Of a stretch of 64,000 bases of DNA, positions 31,454 through 40,279 are shown one piece after another (position 1 is the first letter of the stretch; the number at the start of each line of letters is the position of its first letter). The DNA comes from an uncultured Clostridia bacterium. Lineage in GTDB: Bacteria; Bacillota; Clostridia; Oscillospirales; Oscillospiraceae. The translations under genes and the position numbers were made by a program. The notes beneath the pieces were generated by a model, which ran no database searches, was not told the DNA's origin, and was given only the letters and a program-made list of their open reading frames with translations. The stretch lies in assembly GCA_946547105.1 (NCBI GenBank), contig CAMNOV010000001.1, positions 1-64,000 on the forward strand. The letters are read 5' to 3'.

Positions 31454-31768
31454 ATGAAGCATGCTATCATCGTAACCGGCGGCAAGCAGTACCGTGTTGC
31501 CGAGGGTGATGTGATCTTCGTCGAAAAACTCGATGTCGCCGCCGGCGAAACCGTGAAGTTCGACCAGGTCCTGGCTGTTGTCGACGGCGAGACCGCGACT
31601 TTCGGCGCACCTGTCATCGAAGGCGCTTCCGTCTCCGCCAATGTCGTCAAGAACGGCAAGAGCGCGAAGGTCCGCGTCTACAAGATGAAACCCAAAAAGG
31701 GTTACCGTCGCACCCAGGGCCATCGTCAGCCCTACACCAAGGTCCAGATTACGACCATCAACGCCTGA
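31454..31768 (+). CDS. rplU: 50S ribosomal protein L21
   Basis: MKHAIIVTGGKQYRVAEGDVI...YRRTQGHRQPYTKVQI. Confidence 0.97.
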   Translation: MKHAIIVTGGKQYRVAEGDVIFVEKLDVAAGETVKFDQVLAVVDGETATFGAPVIEGASVSANVVKNGKSAKVRVYKMKPKKGYRRTQGHRQPYTKVQITTINA

Positions 31769-31809
31769 TTTTTCCGCAACTGATTTTGACTAATGGAGGT
31801 GTAACCTAA

Positions 31810-32073
31810 ATGGCACATAAAAAAGGTATGGGTTCTACCAAGAACGGCCGCGACAGCGAGTCCAAGCGTCTTGGTGCCAAGAGAGCCGACGGCCAGTTTG
31901 TCCTCGCCGGCAACATCCTTGTCAGACAGCGCGGAACCAAGATCCACCCGGGTACCAACGTTGGTAAGGGTAAGGACGACACTCTGTTCTCCCTCGTGGA
32001 CGGCACTGTGAAGTTCGAGCGCATGGGCAAGGACCGCAAACAGGTCTCTGTTTACGAAGAGATCGCTCAGTAA
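31810..32073 (+). CDS. rpmA: 50S ribosomal protein L27, short N-terminus
   Basis: [48 protein letters not shown]. Confidence 0.97.
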   Translation: MAHKKGMGSTKNGRDSESKRLGAKRADGQFVLAGNILVRQRGTKIHPGTNVGKGKDDTLFSLVDGTVKFERMGKDRKQVSVYEEIAQ

Positions 32074-32083
32074 GCATTGCGAT

Positions 32084-32113
32084 AAGGCCGGACGAAAGTC
32101 CGGCCTTTTTCCT
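32084..32113 (+). terminator. Terminator after rpmA
   Basis: aaggccggac-gaaa-gtccggccttttt. Confidence 0.88.
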
Positions 32114-32144
32114 TAGGATCGATTTGAAAGCAAGGAGGGCTGTT

Positions 32145-33428
32145 ATGGCAGCTTCTTTTGTTGATAAAGCACGGATCACCGTGCGCGCAGGCAACGGCGG
32201 CGCCGGCGCGGTCGCTTTCCACCGTGAAAAGTACGTGGCGGCAGGCGGACCGGACGGCGGCGACGGCGGCCGCGGCGGCAATATCGTCTTCACCGTAGAC
32301 GACAATATGTCCACACTGATGGACTTTCGTTATAAAAGAAAATATGTGGCCGGAAACGGCATGCCCGGGCAGGGGAAACGCTGCTACGGCAAGGACGGTG
32401 AAAGCCTGTATATCAAGGTTCCTCGCGGCACGATCATCCGCGATACGGAGACCGGCGCCATCATGCACGACATGTCTACCGGGGAAGATTGGGTCGCGGC
32501 GAAAGGCGGCCGCGGCGGCTGGGGCAACATGCACTTTGCCACGCCGACCCGTCAGGTCCCACACTTTGCCAAGCCCGGTCTTCCGGGAGAAAGCCACGAC
32601 ATTACTCTTGAACTGAAGCTTCTGGCCGACGTCGGCCTGGTTGGATTCCCCAATGTAGGAAAATCCACACTTCTGTCCGTGGTCAGCAAGGCGCATCCGA
32701 AGATCGCTAATTATCATTTTACAACGCTGTTTCCGAACCTCGGCGTAGTCTATGTGGACGAGGGCGTATCTTTCGTGATGGCCGATATCCCCGGCATCAT
32801 TGAGGGCGCTTCGGAAGGCGCCGGATTGGGCCACGATTTCCTTCGACATATCGACCGCTGCCGTCTGCTGGTGCATTTGGTCGACGTGTCAGGCAGCGAG
32901 GGCCGCGATCCGGTTGAGGATTTTGAAGCGATCTGCAACGAGCTGCAGGAATACAGCCCGGAGCTGGCTGAGCGGCCGCAGATCGTGGCTGCCAATAAGT
33001 GCGATCTGCTTGGAGAGGATCGGGAAAACCTGGAACGCCTCAAACGCATGGTTGAAGCGAGCGGTTACGAGTTCTTCGAGATGAGTGCCGTGACCCATGA
33101 AGGGACGCGGGAACTTGTCAAAGAATGCGCGCGCCGGCTGGCGGAGCTTCCCCCAATCGCAGCATATGAAGCGGATTACGTCCCGCCCGAGCCGGTGATC
33201 GACACCTCGGAGGATCTGGAGATCCGTCAGTTCGACGATATGTGGATCGTAGAGGGGCCCTGGCTGCAGCGTCTGGTTGCAACGGTCAATTTCTCGGACT
33301 ATGAAAGCCGGATGTTCTTTGACCGCGTCCTGCGGGAAGCCGGCGTATTTGAGCGCATGGAGCAGATGGGCGTCAAGGATGGCGACACCGTCAGCATGTA
33401 CGATCTGATGTTTGAATACAAGGATTAA
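32145..33428 (+). CDS. obgE: GTPase ObgE/CgtA
   Basis: Obg glycine-rich domain GNGGAGAVAFHREKYVAAGGPDGGDGG; GFPNVGKSTLLSV; caaggagg SD. Confidence 0.96.
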   Translation: MAASFVDKARITVRAGNGGAGAVAFHREKYVAAGGPDGGDGGRGGNIVFTVDDNMSTLMDFRYKRKYVAGNGMPGQGKRCYGKDGESLYIKVPRGTIIRDTETGAIMHDMSTGEDWVAAKGGRGGWGNMHFATPTRQVPHFAKPGLPGESHDITLELKLLADVGLVGFPNVGKSTLLSVVSKAHPKIANYHFTTLFPNLGVVYVDEGVSFVMADIPGIIEGASEGAGLGHDFLRHIDRCRLLVHLVDVSGSEGRDPVEDFEAICNELQEYSPELAERPQIVAANKCDLLGEDRENLERLKRMVEASGYEFFEMSAVTHEGTRELVKECARRLAELPPIAAYEADYVPPEPVIDTSEDLEIRQFDDMWIVEGPWLQRLVATVNFSDYESRMFFDRVLREAGVFERMEQMGVKDGDTVSMYDLMFEYKD

Positions 33429-33429
33429 A

Positions 33430-33472
33430 AAATTGCAGGAAGGCAAAATGCTTTCCTGCAACTTTTTTTGCT
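33430..33472. terminator. Terminator between obgE and convergent SASP gene
   Basis: ttgcaggaa(a)gc...gctttcctgcaactttttt hairpin. Confidence 0.78.
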
Positions 33473-33480
33473 CCGAGAGC

Positions 33481-33681
33481 TTACTTCATGCCGTTTTCGT
33501 AGGACTCGATCATCTTTTTGACCATCTGACCGCCGACGGAACCGGCCTGGCGGCTGGTGAGCTCGCCGTTGTAGCCGTTCTTCAGATTGACGCCGACTTC
33601 AGAAGCGGCTTCCATCTTGAACTTGTCCATGGCCTCACGAGCGGAGGGATTGACCAGATGATTGCTGTTACGGGTAGACAT
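33481..33681 (-). CDS. Alpha/beta-type small acid-soluble spore protein
   Basis: MSTRNSNHLVNPSAREAMDKFKMEAASEVGVNLKNGYNGELTSRQAGSVGGQMVKKMIESYE; aaaggag SD. Confidence 0.95.
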   Translation of the reverse strand: MSTRNSNHLVNPSAREAMDKFKMEAASEVGVNLKNGYNGELTSRQAGSVGGQMVKKMIESYENGMK

Positions 33682-33832
33682 TGTTTGCATCTCCTTTTCT
33701 CAATTCGGGTTGTTTGCCCACAGCTATTTTTTGCGATCCAGCATGACATATACCAGGCATCATCAGGTAATTTTTCCCGGCGAATATCAAATGATAACTT
33801 TTGTTTTTGTTTTACATTTTTTCGAAATCATA

Positions 33833-33862
33833 TTGACATAAAGGGGTAAAATGCCGTATCAT
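33833..33862 (+). promoter_or_regulatory. Promoter for P-type ATPase-like / HAD pair
   Basis: TTGACA-18 nt-TATCAT. Confidence 0.55.
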
Positions 33863-33917
33863 TTAATTTATGATATAAGATCATCTGATTCCAAATCAGA
33901 CTTGGGAGGGATATCAA

Positions 33918-36269
33918 ATGGGGAAGCATGAAGCTCCTGCCACTACAAATAGAAGATCATCCGGTTCGCCCAAACATGCGGCCGCTGCGCCGACAAAGGG
34001 CGGATTTCGTCTGAATATGCAGGATTTGAAACTGCCAAAGCTGCCGAAGCTGTCTTTTCCGAAATTTGCAGAAAAGACGTATGACGACGAAGACGAGCTG
34101 TTTGATGAAAGCGATCTTCCGTCGGAAGACGAAGATATGAAGATCTTTCCCGGCTCCTCTGTGAAAGCAAAAAACGAGTCCAACGATGACTTGATCGCCG
34201 TCGACGCTGAAGAGCCGGAGACGAAGGCTTATGTCGCCGAAGCTTCCGGATCAGATGATGATATTGACGATAACGAAGAAGAATTTGACGATGAGGAAGA
34301 AGACGACGAAGCGCCGGAGCCCAGGAAAATCCTCCGTTTGCCCAAGCCAGATCTGTCCGCGGCCCGTGGTTTCTTTGAGCAGCTGGCTTCTTTCGGCGTT
34401 TCCGAAGCATCGAACGCTCCCAAGCACAAACGCAGCTATTGCTTCAACCGCTATCACGTTCTGATCACCGCCGGTTCGGCGCTGCTGTTTTTCCTGTTTT
34501 GGCTGCTCCCAACGCGCGGAGCGGTCCGTTTTGCACTGTATCTGATCCCGTTCCTGTTTCTCGGGGCCTATACCGTACTGGACGCAGTAGGGGAGATCCT
34601 GGATCACGTGATCCCCGGCCGCAGCTTGATGATCACCGTGGCTGGGATCGGCATGCTCTGTCTCGGGCAGCCGCGTTCTGCCGTATTCATCATGCTGATG
34701 CATCGCATCTTCCTTCTGATAGAGGCCTATTTGTATGAGAAAAAAGCTTCAGAGCTTGACCGGCTGAACGCTCTGATCCCCGGCAATGCCGTCGCTGAGA
34801 CGGAGGATGGCCTGGAGAAAAAGGCTCCTCAGGATATGGCGCCCGGAGATATCCTCTTTGTTCCCGCCGGCGAAATGGTCGCGCTGGACGGCGTCGTTGT
34901 TGAGGGCATCAGCTCGCTCGACAGCTCTGCGCTTTGCGGCGACGGAGCAAAGCTCGACGTCGGTGTGAACAGCCGCGTTTTTGCCGGCTGCCGCAATCTG
35001 ACCAATCCGCTGCGCGTACGTGTCACGAACGCTTATACGGATTCAACGGTTTACCGCCTGGTATCCCGTGCACGTGAAGCATTGAACAGCCGTCCTTCCC
35101 GGGCAGGGCTTTTGGAAACGATTCTGTCCTGGCTGCCGCTGGCTCTGGCCGTGCTCGGCGTTATCATCGGCCTGATCGTCTCGCTTGCAACCGGTGCCTG
35201 GCGTACCTGGCTCTACCGCGGATTTCTTCTGATCGCGCTCGGCGGTTGCGGCGATGCACTGCTCTCCGCGCGGATGGCCTACTTCACCGGTATCGTGGAC
35301 ACGCTGAAAGACGGCATTTCCTATCTCAATGCCGACGTGATCGACAGCTTTGCCGGCTCCGATATGATGATTTTCTCCAAGACCGGAACCATCACAGAAG
35401 GGAAATACTCGGTCGTCGCCGTGTATCCGGTCGATTATGAGGAAAAGGATCTGCTGACCATTGCAGCTCTTGCCGAATGCCAATCCATGCATCCCATCGC
35501 CGTCGCGCTGCGTGAAGCCTGCGGGATCGAGATCCACCACCGCAGCGATATTACGCTTCTGGAAGAAACGCCAGGCAGAGGCATCCACACGCTGTTCGGC
35601 GGACGAAACGTCTATGTCGGCAACTCCTCGCTGCTGCTTGACCACAATATCGTTTTTGACGTTCCTTCCCATAAAGGCACGGTGATCCACGTCGCCGTCG
35701 ATAACAAGTACGCCGGCTGCATCGTTTTGAACGACCGCGTACGGGACGCCGCTTTTGATGCGATCGAAGAGCTTCGCCTGCGCGGCATTCGCGCCGCCGT
35801 CATGCTCACCGGCGACGTGCGTTCCATGGCGCGTCCGATCGCCTCCTCGCTGAGCTTTGATATGGTCAAATGCGAGCTTTCGAACGAGTCCAAGCTGGAG
35901 GCGCTGAATTATCTGCGGGAAAGCAAAGGCAATTCCGCCGCGATCAGCTATGTCAGTTGCAAGGACGAGGATCTTGAGCTTCTGCAGGCGGCGGACGTCG
36001 GCATCGGCTTTGCCGCTTTGACGGAGTATAAGCTCATCGGCGCCGCCTCGGTACTGCTGATGAGCGACAAGATCTTCCAGATCCCTCAGGCTCTCTTCCG
36101 GGCCAAGCGGATCACGATCGCAGCGCTTCTCTCTGCCGCCGTCATGCTGGGCCTGGAGCTTCTGCTTCTGATCCTCGGCCTGTTTGGCGCTGTAAGTGTT
36201 TGGGTCGCCATGCTGCTGATCCTTCTCGGTCGGATCGGAACCCTGGTCTACAGCATCTATTTCAAGTAA
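33918..36269 (+). CDS. P-type ATPase-like protein with altered catalytic motifs (putative pseudo-ATPase) and acidic N-terminal extension
   Basis: Overall P1-type layout (APGDILFVPAGEMVALDGVVVEG, ECQSMHPIAVALREA, GIRAAVMLTGDVRSMA, LQAADVGIGF) but FSKTGTITEG in place of DKTGT. Confidence 0.85.
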   Translation: MGKHEAPATTNRRSSGSPKHAAAAPTKGGFRLNMQDLKLPKLPKLSFPKFAEKTYDDEDELFDESDLPSEDEDMKIFPGSSVKAKNESNDDLIAVDAEEPETKAYVAEASGSDDDIDDNEEEFDDEEEDDEAPEPRKILRLPKPDLSAARGFFEQLASFGVSEASNAPKHKRSYCFNRYHVLITAGSALLFFLFWLLPTRGAVRFALYLIPFLFLGAYTVLDAVGEILDHVIPGRSLMITVAGIGMLCLGQPRSAVFIMLMHRIFLLIEAYLYEKKASELDRLNALIPGNAVAETEDGLEKKAPQDMAPGDILFVPAGEMVALDGVVVEGISSLDSSALCGDGAKLDVGVNSRVFAGCRNLTNPLRVRVTNAYTDSTVYRLVSRAREALNSRPSRAGLLETILSWLPLALAVLGVIIGLIVSLATGAWRTWLYRGFLLIALGGCGDALLSARMAYFTGIVDTLKDGISYLNADVIDSFAGSDMMIFSKTGTITEGKYSVVAVYPVDYEEKDLLTIAALAECQSMHPIAVALREACGIEIHHRSDITLLEETPGRGIHTLFGGRNVYVGNSSLLLDHNIVFDVPSHKGTVIHVAVDNKYAGCIVLNDRVRDAAFDAIEELRLRGIRAAVMLTGDVRSMARPIASSLSFDMVKCELSNESKLEALNYLRESKGNSAAISYVSCKDEDLELLQAADVGIGFAALTEYKLIGAASVLLMSDKIFQIPQALFRAKRITIAALLSAAVMLGLELLLLILGLFGAVSVWVAMLLILLGRIGTLVYSIYFK

Positions 36270-36830
36270 ATGAACGTATACGATTTCGATCAAACCGTCT
36301 ATTATCCTGACAGCTCCTATCACTTTTTCCTCTGGTGTCTGAAACGGTATCCCGGTAAGGTACTGCCGGTCATCCCCAAAAGTCTGCTGCTTGCTCTGCA
36401 ATACAAACGCGGCAAAATCGGCGCCAAAGCGCTCAAGGAGCAGCTGTTTTCCTTCCTGTGCCGGTTGGATGATGTTGACCGTGAAGTCAACGAATTCTGG
36501 CGCACGCATCGGCAGAACATGCAGAAATGGTATCTGCGCCGGAAAAAGGATGACGATCTGATCATTTCCGCTTCTCCCGAGTTTCTTCTTACGCCGATTA
36601 CGCAGGAGCTGGGGATCCGTCTGATCGCAACAAAAATGGATCCGCACACCGGAAAGATCGTAGGGGAGAACTGCCATGACCGTGAAAAGGTTATCCGTTT
36701 CCTCTCAGAGTTCCCAGGAGATACGATCGAAGAATTCTATTCCGACTCTCTGTCCGATACGCCTTTGGCCGAGTTGGCCGAGCGTTCGTATCTGGTCAGC
36801 AAAGAGATCTTGACCCCATGGCCTAAATAA
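36270..36830 (+). CDS. HAD-IB family phosphatase (SerB-like)
   Basis: VYDFDQTVYYPDSS motif I, DDLIISASPEF motif II, FYSDSLSDTPL motif IV; ATG immediately follows the upstream TAA. Confidence 0.88.
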   Translation: MNVYDFDQTVYYPDSSYHFFLWCLKRYPGKVLPVIPKSLLLALQYKRGKIGAKALKEQLFSFLCRLDDVDREVNEFWRTHRQNMQKWYLRRKKDDDLIISASPEFLLTPITQELGIRLIATKMDPHTGKIVGENCHDREKVIRFLSEFPGDTIEEFYSDSLSDTPLAELAERSYLVSKEILTPWPK

Positions 36831-36839
36831 ATAACAGCG

Positions 36840-36874
36840 ACAGCCGCAGCCAGCAGAGCTGCGGCTGTTTTATT
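36840..36874 (+). terminator. Terminator after HAD phosphatase
   Basis: acagccgcag...ctgcggctgttttatt. Confidence 0.85.
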
Positions 36875-36895
36875 ATAAATACATAAGAAAAAGTA

Positions 36896-36924
36896 TTGAA
36901 AGAAATCGGCGGATAGGTTAAAAT
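36896..36924 (+). promoter_or_regulatory. Promoter for ybaK-uvrA
   Basis: TTGAAA-17 nt-TAAAAT. Confidence 0.6.
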
Positions 36925-36953
36925 AAATTGTTATCAAACCTTTGGAGAACAAT

Positions 36954-37439
36954 ATGCAGAAAACGCAGAAAACAAATGTCATGAGGATCCTGGAACAGCG
37001 CAAAGTCTCGTATACGGCGCACAGTTATCCGCACAGTGATGTTCCCGTGGACGGAAACACAGTTGCAGTCCTGATCGGAAAAGACGCTTCCATGGTGTTT
37101 AAAACGCTGGTAGCACGCGGAGCGAGCCGCAGCTGTTATGTGTTCGTCATACCCGTGATGAAAGAGCTGGATCTCAAAAAAGCGGCTTTCGCTGCCAGAG
37201 AAAAATCCATCGCCATGCTCCACCTCAGCGAACTGACGCCGACCACCGGTTATGTTCGCGGTGGATGCTCTCCGATTGGTATGAAAAAGCAGTTTCCAAC
37301 TTATATTGACAGCAGAGCGCAAGCGCTTGATACGATGCTTGTCAGCGCCGGCCGGATCGGTTTCCAGATCGAACTATCGCCGCGCGATCTGCAGGCACTT
37401 ATTTCAGCTGAGTTTTTTGATCTTTGTATTGAGGAATAA
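36954..37439 (+). CDS. ybaK: Cys-tRNA(Pro) deacylase, YbaK/EbsC family
   Basis: [55 protein letters not shown]. Confidence 0.93.
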   Translation: MQKTQKTNVMRILEQRKVSYTAHSYPHSDVPVDGNTVAVLIGKDASMVFKTLVARGASRSCYVFVIPVMKELDLKKAAFAAREKSIAMLHLSELTPTTGYVRGGCSPIGMKKQFPTYIDSRAQALDTMLVSAGRIGFQIELSPRDLQALISAEFFDLCIEE

Positions 37440-37442
37440 AAC

Positions 37443-40268
37443 ATGCAGAACAGTATTTTTGTCAAAGGCGCCAGAGAGAACAATCTGAAGAATATAGATA
37501 TTGAGATCCCGCGCGACAAGCTGGTCGTTGTGACCGGTCTTTCCGGCAGCGGGAAGTCCAGCCTGGCTTTCGACACAATCTACGCCGAGGGTCAGCGCCG
37601 CTATGTCGAGAGTCTCAGCTCCTACGCCCGGATGTTCCTGGGCCAAATGGACAAGCCCGATGTGGATTATATCGACGGTCTGTCTCCGGCCATTTCCATC
37701 GACCAGAAAACGACCTCCCGCAACCCGCGTTCCACGGTCGGCACGGTCACGGAGATCTACGACTATATGCGTCTGCTCTGGGCGAGGATCGGCATCCCGC
37801 ACTGTCCGAAATGCGGCAAGGAGATCCGTCAGCAGAGCATCGACCAGATCGTGGATCAGATCATGAGTCTCCCGCAGGGGACCAGGATCCAGATCCTCGC
37901 CACGGTCGTTCGCGGCCGGAAAGGCGAACATGCGAAGATTTTCGAGGACGCCAAAAAGTCCGGCTACGTCCGCGCGCGCGTCGACGGGATCATTTACGAG
38001 CTGTCCGAAGAGATCAAGCTGGAAAAGAATAAGAAGCACACCGTCGAGATCCTTGTTGACCGTCTGGTCATCAAGCCGGAGATCACAAGGCGTCTGACCG
38101 ACTCGGCGGAAACCGCGCTTGCGCTGGCAGACGGGATCCTGACTGTCGATCTGCCGGCAGAGGATCGTTCGATCAACTTTTCTCAGAACTATGCCTGTGA
38201 AGACTGCGGCATATCCATCGAAGAGCTGGTGCCGCGCCTGTTCTCCTTCAATAATCCTTATGGCGCCTGCCCGACCTGCACCGGTCTCGGTACGCAGATG
38301 CTGGTGGATCCGGCGCTGATCATTCCCAATCCTAATCTCAGTATTATGGACGGCGGTATCGCCGCATCCGGTTGGGGGAATATCAAGGGTGACTCGATCT
38401 CGCGCATGTATTTTGATGCGTTGGCCAAGCGCTATCATTTCAAGCTCAACGAGCCGATCAAGAACTTTTCCAATGAGGCTCTGAACGCCATCCTGTACGG
38501 AACAAAGGGCGAGCCGCTGCAGCTTCGCTATGAGAAGAACGAAGGCTACGGCGTGATCCGCCGCGAATTTGAGGGCATCGTCAACAACCTGCAGCGCCGC
38601 TATAACGAAACGCAAAGTCCCGGCATGCGCGCCGATATTGAGGACTGCATGTCTGAAACGCCCTGCCCGGACTGCCATGGCAGAAGACTGAAGAAATCTG
38701 CGCTTGCCGTTACGGTCGGGGGAATGAGCATCTCTGATTTTGCGGATCTTCCCGTAGTTCAGGCGCTTGATTTCATCGACGGTCTTGTTCTGACTGATAA
38801 GGAAAAAATGATCGCAGAGCGCATTCTGAAGGAAATCAAGGCACGTCTGGGCTTTTTGACCAGCGTCGGCCTAGGCTATCTGACCTTGTCCCGCGCCGCG
38901 GCAACACTTTCCGGCGGAGAAAGTCAGCGCATCCGTCTGGCTACGCAGATCGGCTCGAGCCTGATGGGCGTGCTGTATATTTTGGATGAGCCGAGCATCG
39001 GTCTGCACCAGCGGGATAACGGCAAGCTGCTCGATACCTTGAAGAATCTGCGCGATCTCGGCAACACCCTGATCGTTGTCGAACATGATGAGGAAACGAT
39101 GCGCGCGGCGGACTATGTGATCGACGTCGGCCCGGGCGCTGGCGTCAACGGCGGCCGTATCGTCTGTGCGGGAAGCATCGACGATATCATCGCATGCGAA
39201 GAGTCCGTGACCGGACAGTATCTGAGCGGAAAGAAGTTTATCCCGATCCCTGAAAAAAGACGGAAGGGGAGCGGTAAAAAGCTCGTCATCCGCGGCGCGT
39301 CGGAAAACAATCTCAAAAACATTGATGTCGAACTCCCGCTCGGTACGCTCATCTGCGTAACCGGCGTTTCCGGCAGCGGGAAGTCCTCGCTTATCAACGA
39401 AGTGCTGTATAAGACGCTTGCCGCGGAGAAAAACCGCGCCAAGGTCAGGCCGGGCAAATGCGCGGGGATCGAAGGGCTGGAGTACGTTGATAAGGTCATC
39501 GCTCTCGACCAGAGCCCGATCGGTCGCACGCCGCGCTCCAATCCCGCCACCTATACCGGTGTGTTTAACGATATCCGCGATCTGTTTGCCACCACGCAGG
39601 ATGCTAAACTCCGCGGTTATGGGCAGGGCCGTTTTTCCTTCAATATCAAAGGCGGCCGCTGCGAGGCCTGTTCCGGTGACGGGCTGGTCAAGATTGAGAT
39701 GCATTTTCTGCCCGATGTTTTTGTCCCCTGCGACGTTTGTAAGGGAAAGCGTTATAACCGCGAGACGCTGGAAGTCAAGTATAAGGGGAAGAGCATCGCT
39801 GACGTCCTGGATATGACCATCGATGAAGCCCTTGGCTTTTTCGAAAATCAGCCGAAGATCCGCAGCAAGATCGAAACGCTCGTCGACGTCGGCCTCGGCT
39901 ATGTGAAGCTCGGTCAGTCCAGCACGACGCTTTCCGGCGGCGAGGCGCAGCGCGTCAAGCTCGCTACCGAGTTGTCCCGCCGCAGTACCGGGTCGACAGT
40001 ATATGTCCTTGACGAACCGACGACCGGCCTTCATGTGGCGGACGTCCATAAACTGATCCACATTCTCAGCCGGCTTGTGGATGAAGGCAATACCGTCATC
40101 GTGATCGAGCACAATCTGGACGTGATCAAGGTCGCCGATCACATCGTCGATCTCGGTCCCGAGGGCGGTGATCAGGGCGGCGAGCTGGTATTTGCCGGAA
40201 CACCGGAGGACTGTGCCCGCTGCGAGGAAAGCTTTACCGGCCAGTATTTGAAGAAACTCTTGGATTAA
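37443..40268 (+). CDS. uvrA: Excinuclease ABC subunit A
   Basis: [30 protein letters not shown], two ABC domains, zinc-finger CxxC motifs. Confidence 0.98.
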   Translation: MQNSIFVKGARENNLKNIDIEIPRDKLVVVTGLSGSGKSSLAFDTIYAEGQRRYVESLSSYARMFLGQMDKPDVDYIDGLSPAISIDQKTTSRNPRSTVGTVTEIYDYMRLLWARIGIPHCPKCGKEIRQQSIDQIVDQIMSLPQGTRIQILATVVRGRKGEHAKIFEDAKKSGYVRARVDGIIYELSEEIKLEKNKKHTVEILVDRLVIKPEITRRLTDSAETALALADGILTVDLPAEDRSINFSQNYACEDCGISIEELVPRLFSFNNPYGACPTCTGLGTQMLVDPALIIPNPNLSIMDGGIAASGWGNIKGDSISRMYFDALAKRYHFKLNEPIKNFSNEALNAILYGTKGEPLQLRYEKNEGYGVIRREFEGIVNNLQRRYNETQSPGMRADIEDCMSETPCPDCHGRRLKKSALAVTVGGMSISDFADLPVVQALDFIDGLVLTDKEKMIAERILKEIKARLGFLTSVGLGYLTLSRAAATLSGGESQRIRLATQIGSSLMGVLYILDEPSIGLHQRDNGKLLDTLKNLRDLGNTLIVVEHDEETMRAADYVIDVGPGAGVNGGRIVCAGSIDDIIACEESVTGQYLSGKKFIPIPEKRRKGSGKKLVIRGASENNLKNIDVELPLGTLICVTGVSGSGKSSLINEVLYKTLAAEKNRAKVRPGKCAGIEGLEYVDKVIALDQSPIGRTPRSNPATYTGVFNDIRDLFATTQDAKLRGYGQGRFSFNIKGGRCEACSGDGLVKIEMHFLPDVFVPCDVCKGKRYNRETLEVKYKGKSIADVLDMTIDEALGFFENQPKIRSKIETLVDVGLGYVKLGQSSTTLSGGEAQRVKLATELSRRSTGSTVYVLDEPTTGLHVADVHKLIHILSRLVDEGNTVIVIEHNLDVIKVADHIVDLGPEGGDQGGELVFAGTPEDCARCEESFTGQYLKKLLD

Positions 40269-40279
40269 CGGGAGCAGTC

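Noticed and set aside
35376-35378. Explaining the SKTGT Ser as a sequencing error
   Set aside because: Ser TCC versus Asp GAC/GAT needs at least two substitutions, and three other motifs deviate independently
35043-36677. 544-aa minus-strand ORF opposite the P-type ATPase-like gene
   Set aside because: His/Gln/Arg-rich antisense translation; plus-strand ORFs show recognisable HAD/P-type motifs, promoter and SD
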